Shown: one piece after another, positions 59,439 through 64,000 of the stretch
Position numbering within the stretch: the stretch's first letter is position 1
Layout: each line of letters starts with the position of its first letter
DNA from: Nonomuraea angiospora
GTDB lineage: Bacteria > Actinomycetota > Actinomycetes > Streptosporangiales > Streptosporangiaceae
Direction: 5' to 3'
NCBI RefSeq assembly: GCF_014873145.1
Contig: NZ_JADBEK010000001.1
Location: 2,728,001-2,792,000, forward strand
DNA length: 64,000 nucleotides
Translations under genes and position numbers: made by a program
Notes under the pieces: model-generated
What the model was told of the DNA's origin: nothing
Databases searched by the model: none
What the model saw: the letters and a program-made list of their open reading frames with translations, nothing else

Positions 59439-60418
59439 CCGGCGGCCTTCCTGCTGATCAGGTTGTTCAGCAGGGCCGCGCCGATGAGGACCAGGCCGAG
59501 GATGCCGGTCTGTACGGAGTTGCCGACCTGGGCCAGCTGCAGCCCCCAGGACAGGACCACCACGACGGCGAGCGCCAGCAGGACACCGCTGAGGTGGCCG
59601 CGCCCGCCGAAGATGTCGATGCCGCCGAGCACCGCGATGGTGATCGCCTGGAGCTCCATGCCGGTGCCCGCGCTGGGCCGGGCAGTGAGCAGCCACGCGT
59701 TCGTCACCACGGCGCCGAGCGCGGCCAGCGCACCGGACAGGCAGTAGAGGCGGAACCGGAGCCCGTTCACGTCGATCCCGGCCAGGCCGGCGGCCCTGTC
59801 GCTGGTGCCGACCTGGTGCAGGCGGCGGCCGAACGCGGTGCGGTTCTGCGCCCAGATCCCCAGCGCGAACATCGGCGCCAGGATCAGCAGGACCTGGGTG
59901 GGGACGCCGAGGATCGCGCTCTGCCCGAGCGCCGCGAAGCCCTCCCTGTCGAACCCGCCGAGCTGGCCGCCCTCGGTCAGCACCTGGGCGAGCGCGCCGT
60001 ACAGGAAGAGCGTGCTCAGCGTGACGATCAGCGGCGGCAGGCCCAGCCGGGCGACCAGGACGCCGTTGACCGAGCCGAGCAGCGCGCCGAAGACCACGGC
60101 CGCCACCGCGGCCAGCCACGGGCTGAGCCCGAGGTTCTGGGCGAGCAGCCCCATGACGATCCCGGACAGGCTCAGCACGGACCCGACGGACAGGTCGATG
60201 CCACCCCGGCCGCCGAGGATGACGAACGCCTGGCCGAGCGCCAGCAGGCCGATGACCGCGCCGTACTGCGTCATCGCCAGGAGATTGCCTATCTGCAGGA
60301 AGTACGGCGACAGCAGGCTCATCACCACGCCGAGCGCGACGACGAGCACGGCGAGGAACACCCTGCGGTCGCCCACGCGATCCCGGACCGATCGCCTCGT
60401 CAGGGCTTCCGTTGTCAT
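59435..60418 (-). CDS. Sugar ABC transporter permease (RbsC type)
   Basis: 327 aa from ATG 60418. Eight to ten helices (VFLAVLVVALGVVMSLLSPYFL) and the RbsC-family motif GQAFVILGGRGGIDLSVGSVLSLSGI plus GIDIFGGRGHLSGVLLA. Forms a heterodimeric channel with the next permease; 4-nt overlaps. Confidence 0.94.
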   Translation of the reverse strand: MTTEALTRRSVRDRVGDRRVFLAVLVVALGVVMSLLSPYFLQIGNLLAMTQYGAVIGLLALGQAFVILGGRGGIDLSVGSVLSLSGIVMGLLAQNLGLSPWLAAVAAVVFGALLGSVNGVLVARLGLPPLIVTLSTLFLYGALAQVLTEGGQLGGFDREGFAALGQSAILGVPTQVLLILAPMFALGIWAQNRTAFGRRLHQVGTSDRAAGLAGIDVNGLRFRLYCLSGALAALGAVVTNAWLLTARPSAGTGMELQAITIAVLGGIDIFGGRGHLSGVLLALAVVVVLSWGLQLAQVGNSVQTGILGLVLIGAALLNNLISRKAAG

Positions 60419-61407
60419 TTCCGCGCTCCGATCCGCTTGTCGAGGGTGCGCCGGGTCAGGACGTCGAAGGCCACCGCGAGGGCGACCGCCACCCCCACGA
60501 GCACGCCGTTCCACAGCGGCGGCACGCCCATCAGCACGACGCCGTTCTGCAGCAGCGCGATGAAGACCAGGCCGCCGAGTGTGCGCAGCACGCCGCCCTC
60601 GCCGCCCAGGATGCTGGTGCCGCCGACGACCACGGCGGCGATGGCGGACAGGGTCAGCTCCTGGCCGGCCGTGGCCTGGACGACGCCCACCCTGCCCACG
60701 TAGATCAGCGCCGCGACGCCGACGAGGGCTCCGACGAGCACGTACGCGGCGAACGAGGTGCGGGCGACAGGCACGCCGAGCAGCCGGGCGCCCTCCGCGT
60801 CGTTGCCGATGGCGAACAGCCGCCGGCCGAACACGCGGCGCCGCAGGACGTAGGTGAAGATCCCGAACACCGCCAGGACGACCAGGCCCACCAGGGGGAC
60901 GCCACCGGCCCGGGCGGGCCCGAGCAGGGACACGACGGGACCGGCGAACACGTCGGTGCTGTCCCACAGGAGGAACAGCACGGTCTTGAAGACGGCGGCC
61001 GTGCCGAGGGTGGCGATGATCGGGGAGATCCGCCCGCCGACGATCAGCCCGGCGTTGACGGCGCCGAGCGCGCCGCCGAGCAGCACCGAGACCAGCACCA
61101 CGAGCAGCGGCGGCAGCCCGGAGACGAACAGGCTGGCGCCGACCCAGGCGACCACGCCCAGCATCGGGCCGACCGACACGTCGATCCCCGCCAGCAGCAC
61201 GACCAGCGTCATGCCCGCCGCCAGCAGCGCGAGGTCGGCCGAGTTGATGACCACGTTGGCGAGGTTCGCGCCGGACAGGAAGTCGGGGGCGGCGACGCCG
61301 AAGAAGATCACTTCGACGACGAGGAGGATGGGCAGCAGCGCGTCGCGCAGCAGGTGCAGCGCCCGGGTCGAGGGGGCGGCCGCCGGAGGGAGGACGGTCG
61401 TGGTCAC
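60415..61407 (-). CDS. Sugar ABC transporter permease (RbsC type)
   Basis: 330 aa. Same family: TLVVLLAGIDVSVGPMLGVVAW, AAVVVGGTSILGGEGGVLRTLGG. Two different permeases with one ATPase is the rhamnose/autoinducer-2 (RhaPQ, LsrCD) layout rather than the single-permease ribose layout. Confidence 0.94.
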   Translation of the reverse strand: MTTTVLPPAAAPSTRALHLLRDALLPILLVVEVIFFGVAAPDFLSGANLANVVINSADLALLAAGMTLVVLLAGIDVSVGPMLGVVAWVGASLFVSGLPPLLVVLVSVLLGGALGAVNAGLIVGGRISPIIATLGTAAVFKTVLFLLWDSTDVFAGPVVSLLGPARAGGVPLVGLVVLAVFGIFTYVLRRRVFGRRLFAIGNDAEGARLLGVPVARTSFAAYVLVGALVGVAALIYVGRVGVVQATAGQELTLSAIAAVVVGGTSILGGEGGVLRTLGGLVFIALLQNGVVLMGVPPLWNGVLVGVAVALAVAFDVLTRRTLDKRIGARK

Positions 61408-62900
61408 CTGCTCACCCCCATGGTGGCGCGCAGCACGCCGTCCTCGGTCAGGTCCTGGCCGCTCAGCTCGGCGGCCATCCGGCCCTCGCGCATGACGTAG
61501 ACCCGGTCGGAGACGGCCAGCAGCTCCGGCAGCTCGCTGGAGATGACCAGCACCGCCGTGCCGCCGCGAGCCACCTCCACCAGCCGCTGCTGGATGTCGG
61601 TCTTGGTGGCCACGTCGATGCCGCGGGTGGGCTCGTCCAGGATGAGGATCCTGGGCTCGGTGGCGAGCTGCCGGGCGAACAGCACCTTCTGCTGGTGTCC
61701 GCCGGACAGCCCGGTGACGGGGAAGCTCAGCGCCGGCGCCTTGATGCGCAGGCTGCGCACCCAGCCGCCGGCAAGCTCGCGTTCCTGGGCGCGGCGGATG
61801 ACGCCGAGCCTGCCCAGCAGGGCGGGCAGCCGGACGGCCGTGAGGTTGCTCAACGTGTCCATGCCGGGGAAGATGCCCAACGTCTTGCGGTCCTCCGGCA
61901 GGTAGGCGATCCCGTGCGCCATGGCGTCGCGCGGGCTTCGCGGCGCGTACAGCCGGCCCTCCACGCGCATCGATCCCGCGCTGGGCCGCAGCATGCCGAA
62001 GACGGTCAGCGCCAGCTCGGTACGTCCCGCGCCGACGAGCCCGTACAGACCGACCACCTCGCCCGCGCGCACGGTCAGGCCGACGTCGGACAGCGTGCCG
62101 GGCACCGTGATCCCGTCGGCCTCCAGCACGACGGGGCCCGGATCGGGAGCCGACCGGCTGATCGTGGCGTTGACCGGCCTGCCGGACATCATCTCCAGAA
62201 TCGCGTCGTGGTCCGCCGCCGCGGCCGGCAGGTCGCCGGCGAGCCGGCCGTCCTTCAGCACGATGAACCGGTCCGCGACGTGCGCCAGCTCCTCGAAGCG
62301 GTGCGTGATGTACAGGATGCCCACGCCGGCTTCCGACAGCCGCTCGACGATGCGGAAGAGCCGGCGGACCTCGGCGTCGGTGAGGATCGAGGTGGACTCG
62401 TCCAGGATCAGCACCTTGGCCTCGACGTCGACGGCCCTGGCGATCAGGGCGAGCTGCTGCTCGGCCAGGCTGAGCGCGTCCATGCGGCGGCTGAGAAGCG
62501 CCACGGGCACGTCGAGCCGCTTGAACAGCTCTTCGCCGCGCCTGCGCATCCCGCGCCAGTCGACCTGGCCGAGGCGGTCGCGGGGCTCGCGGCCGACGAA
62601 GAGGTTTTCCAGCACGGACAGGCGCGGGAAGAACGACGGCTCCTGGTAGACGATGCTGACGCCGGCGGCCAGCGCGTCGCCGGGTGAGGCGGGCCGGTGC
62701 GGCGCGCCGTCCAGGGTCATCTCGCCGGCATCCGGGCGGTGCACCCCGGCGATGAGCTTGATCAGGGTGGACTTGCCGGCGCCGTTCTCGCCGAGCACGG
62801 CCAGCCGCTCCCCCGCCCCGAGCGTGAAGCCGACGTCGGTGAGGGCCGCAGTGGCTCCGAAGCTCTTGAACAGGCCGGAGACCGAGAGGATGGTCCGCAC
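61404..62900 (-). CDS. Sugar ABC transporter ATPase (tandem NBD, RbsA/MglA type)
   Basis: 498 aa from GTG 62900. Two nucleotide-binding domains. The first has Walker A GENGAGKSTL, signature LSLAEQQL and Walker B ILDESTS; the second has a weak Walker A (LVGAGRTEL), signature LSGGHQQK and ILDEPTRGID. This is the normal asymmetry of the CUT2 class. Starts 7 bp after the binding-protein stop. Confidence 0.95.
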   Translation of the reverse strand: MRTILSVSGLFKSFGATAALTDVGFTLGAGERLAVLGENGAGKSTLIKLIAGVHRPDAGEMTLDGAPHRPASPGDALAAGVSIVYQEPSFFPRLSVLENLFVGREPRDRLGQVDWRGMRRRGEELFKRLDVPVALLSRRMDALSLAEQQLALIARAVDVEAKVLILDESTSILTDAEVRRLFRIVERLSEAGVGILYITHRFEELAHVADRFIVLKDGRLAGDLPAAAADHDAILEMMSGRPVNATISRSAPDPGPVVLEADGITVPGTLSDVGLTVRAGEVVGLYGLVGAGRTELALTVFGMLRPSAGSMRVEGRLYAPRSPRDAMAHGIAYLPEDRKTLGIFPGMDTLSNLTAVRLPALLGRLGVIRRAQERELAGGWVRSLRIKAPALSFPVTGLSGGHQQKVLFARQLATEPRILILDEPTRGIDVATKTDIQQRLVEVARGGTAVLVISSELPELLAVSDRVYVMREGRMAAELSGQDLTEDGVLRATMGVSR

Positions 62901-62907
62901 GTCGCTC

Positions 62908-63936
62908 CTAGTAATCGAACTTCGCGATGTTCGACTTGGTGAAGACCATCGGCGGGCCCAGCACCAGGGTCTTGCTGCCCGCTTCGTACTTCACCTGCTG
63001 CTGGAGGCCCGGCACGGACGACTCAGGGGCGATCTGCTTGCCGTCCAGGAGCTGCTTCATCGCCCAGACGGTCAGGTTTCCCAGCTTCGGCACGTCCCAG
63101 AGGACCGTGGAGGTCATCGAGCCCGACTCCACGAACGTGCGCGCCGTCTTGGGCGAGCCGAAGCCGGAGACCGCGACCTGGCCGGCCTTGCCGGCGTTCT
63201 GCACGGCCTGCGCCACGCCGGGCACCGCCGTCGAGGGCACCGCGATGATCCCCTTGAGGTCGGGGTAGGCGGTCATGAGGTCCTGCGCCTCCTTGAGCGC
63301 CTGCGCGGTGTCGGTGGTGTAGCGCACGCCGCCCACGAGCTGGAGGTCCGGGTAGGCGGACTCCTGCCGCTTGCGAGCCTGCGCCACCCAGCTGTTGAAC
63401 GTCTGCGTGTCGGCGGCCCCGGACACGATGCCGTACTTGCCCTTGCCGCCCATCGCCTTGGCGATCTCGTCCATGACCGTCGATCCGAGCGCGGCGTCGG
63501 TGGCCTGCTGCACGAAGAGCTGGCGCTGGCTGTCCGGCGCGTCGGCATCGGCGGTGACCACGACGATGCCCTTCTGCCGCGCCGCCGCGATGGCGGGGTT
63601 CATCGAGCGGGGGTCGAGCGGGGACACCGCGATCGCCGCGTAGCCCTGCTGGACGAGGCTGTTGAAGATGCGGACCTGCTCCGTCGCGTCGGCGGTGGCC
63701 GGTCCTGCCTGGGTGTACGACATGCCGAGCGACTGTGCCGTCTGCTCCGCGCCGTGCTTGAAGGCGGAGAAGTAGGGGACGCCCTCCACCTGGGAGACGA
63801 AGGCGACCTTCGTACCGCCGCCGCCACTGCTGCCGCCGGACGCGGCGCTGGGCCCGGCCGCACCTCCCACGGTCGAACAGGCCGCCAGCGCGGCCGCTGT
63901 CAGGGCTGCTACAAGCCCGACTCTGATGTTTCGCAT
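62908..63936 (-). CDS. Sugar-binding lipoprotein of CUT2-type ABC importer
   Basis: 342 aa from ATG 63936 (MRNIRVGLVAALT), chosen because a lipoprotein signal with lipobox LAAC begins there; a longer frame to 63969 is possible. Mature protein is a periplasmic-binding-protein fold of the RbsB/LsrB type: KVAFVSQVEGVPYFSAFKHGAEQ, AAIAVSPLDPRSMNPAI, VVVTADADAPDSQRQLFV. Two-permease layout resembles rhamnose/AI-2 systems, while the PfkB and DraG-family genes point to a riboside. First gene visible in the operon; its promoter lies at or beyond the window edge. Confidence 0.92.
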   Translation of the reverse strand: MRNIRVGLVAALTAAALAACSTVGGAAGPSAASGGSSGGGGTKVAFVSQVEGVPYFSAFKHGAEQTAQSLGMSYTQAGPATADATEQVRIFNSLVQQGYAAIAVSPLDPRSMNPAIAAARQKGIVVVTADADAPDSQRQLFVQQATDAALGSTVMDEIAKAMGGKGKYGIVSGAADTQTFNSWVAQARKRQESAYPDLQLVGGVRYTTDTAQALKEAQDLMTAYPDLKGIIAVPSTAVPGVAQAVQNAGKAGQVAVSGFGSPKTARTFVESGSMTSTVLWDVPKLGNLTVWAMKQLLDGKQIAPESSVPGLQQQVKYEAGSKTLVLGPPMVFTKSNIAKFDY

Positions 63937-64000
63937 AACGCATCCCGACGAGACGACTGACAGGTCCAAAGGCGCGCCCCGTGCCGCCTGTGCCGAACAG

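Overview
The window is very GC-rich chromosomal DNA with high third-position GC, GTG/TTG starts and dense, tightly overlapped operons. The gene set (PucR, many TetR/MarR regulators, MMPL and YhgE-type exporters, P450 plus [3Fe-4S] ferredoxin, a NurA/HerA/SbcCD cassette) points to a filamentous actinomycete. A Streptosporangiales-type genome (for example a Nonomuraea relative) is my best guess, but no rRNA or other phylogenetic marker is present. No tRNA, rRNA, CRISPR array, prophage or complete insertion sequence was seen. Most genes are accessory metabolism, transport and regulation.

0-8.4 kb: the 3' end of an ABC ATPase; a KOW-domain protein whose central and C-terminal parts resemble the eukaryotic PARP cofactor HPF1; divergent from it, a CHAT protease gene followed at 10 bp by an unknown gene, converging on a membrane-anchored TPR protein; then a MarR-controlled pair (NAD(P)/FAD oxidoreductase and luciferase-like flavin oxidoreductase) with three copies of a GTTCG-N5-CGAAC operator. 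8.4-17.3 kb: a LacI-controlled DUF2264/cupin pair, a GNAT, an epoxide hydrolase, an intradiol dioxygenase, an M28 peptidase, a secreted alpha/beta hydrolase and a HEAT-repeat protein.

17.3-27.6 kb: a ten-gene minus-strand carbohydrate operon. In transcription order it holds a GntR regulator, a lipoprotein sugar-binding protein, two permeases, a GH94/GH36-like enzyme, a ROK kinase, a SIS isomerase, an SDR, an FAD oxidoreductase and a phosphotriesterase-family hydrolase. Nearly all junctions overlap by 1-4 nt. The importer ATPase is not encoded here, so a shared MsiK-like ATPase is expected. 27.8-34.1 kb: a plus-strand HerA-SbcD(Mre11)-SbcC(Rad50)-NurA double-strand-break repair operon.

34-51 kb: an ABC-2/YhgE-like membrane protein, a cupin, a secreted barnase-type RNase with its barstar inhibitor, an MFS/MarR divergent pair, a membrane protein and an FAD monooxygenase with coding tandem repeats, a fasciclin protein, and an MMPL transporter carrying a degenerate ABC-ATPase-like tail, translationally coupled to a YhgE/Pip-type protein and divergent from a TetR gene. 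These are followed by Nudix, alpha/beta hydrolase, SnoaL and TetR genes.

51.5-57.4 kb: a zone of decay surrounding a working P450/ferredoxin pair with its TetR and a PucR regulator. A LysR gene is fused by deletion to a formate dehydrogenase remnant, and there are an ISL3-type transposase fragment and a broken membrane-protein gene. 57.4-63.9 kb: a minus-strand operon with a lipoprotein binding protein, ABC ATPase, two permeases, a PfkB kinase and an ADP-ribosylglycohydrolase-family enzyme, most simply read as uptake and breakdown of a ribosylated compound.
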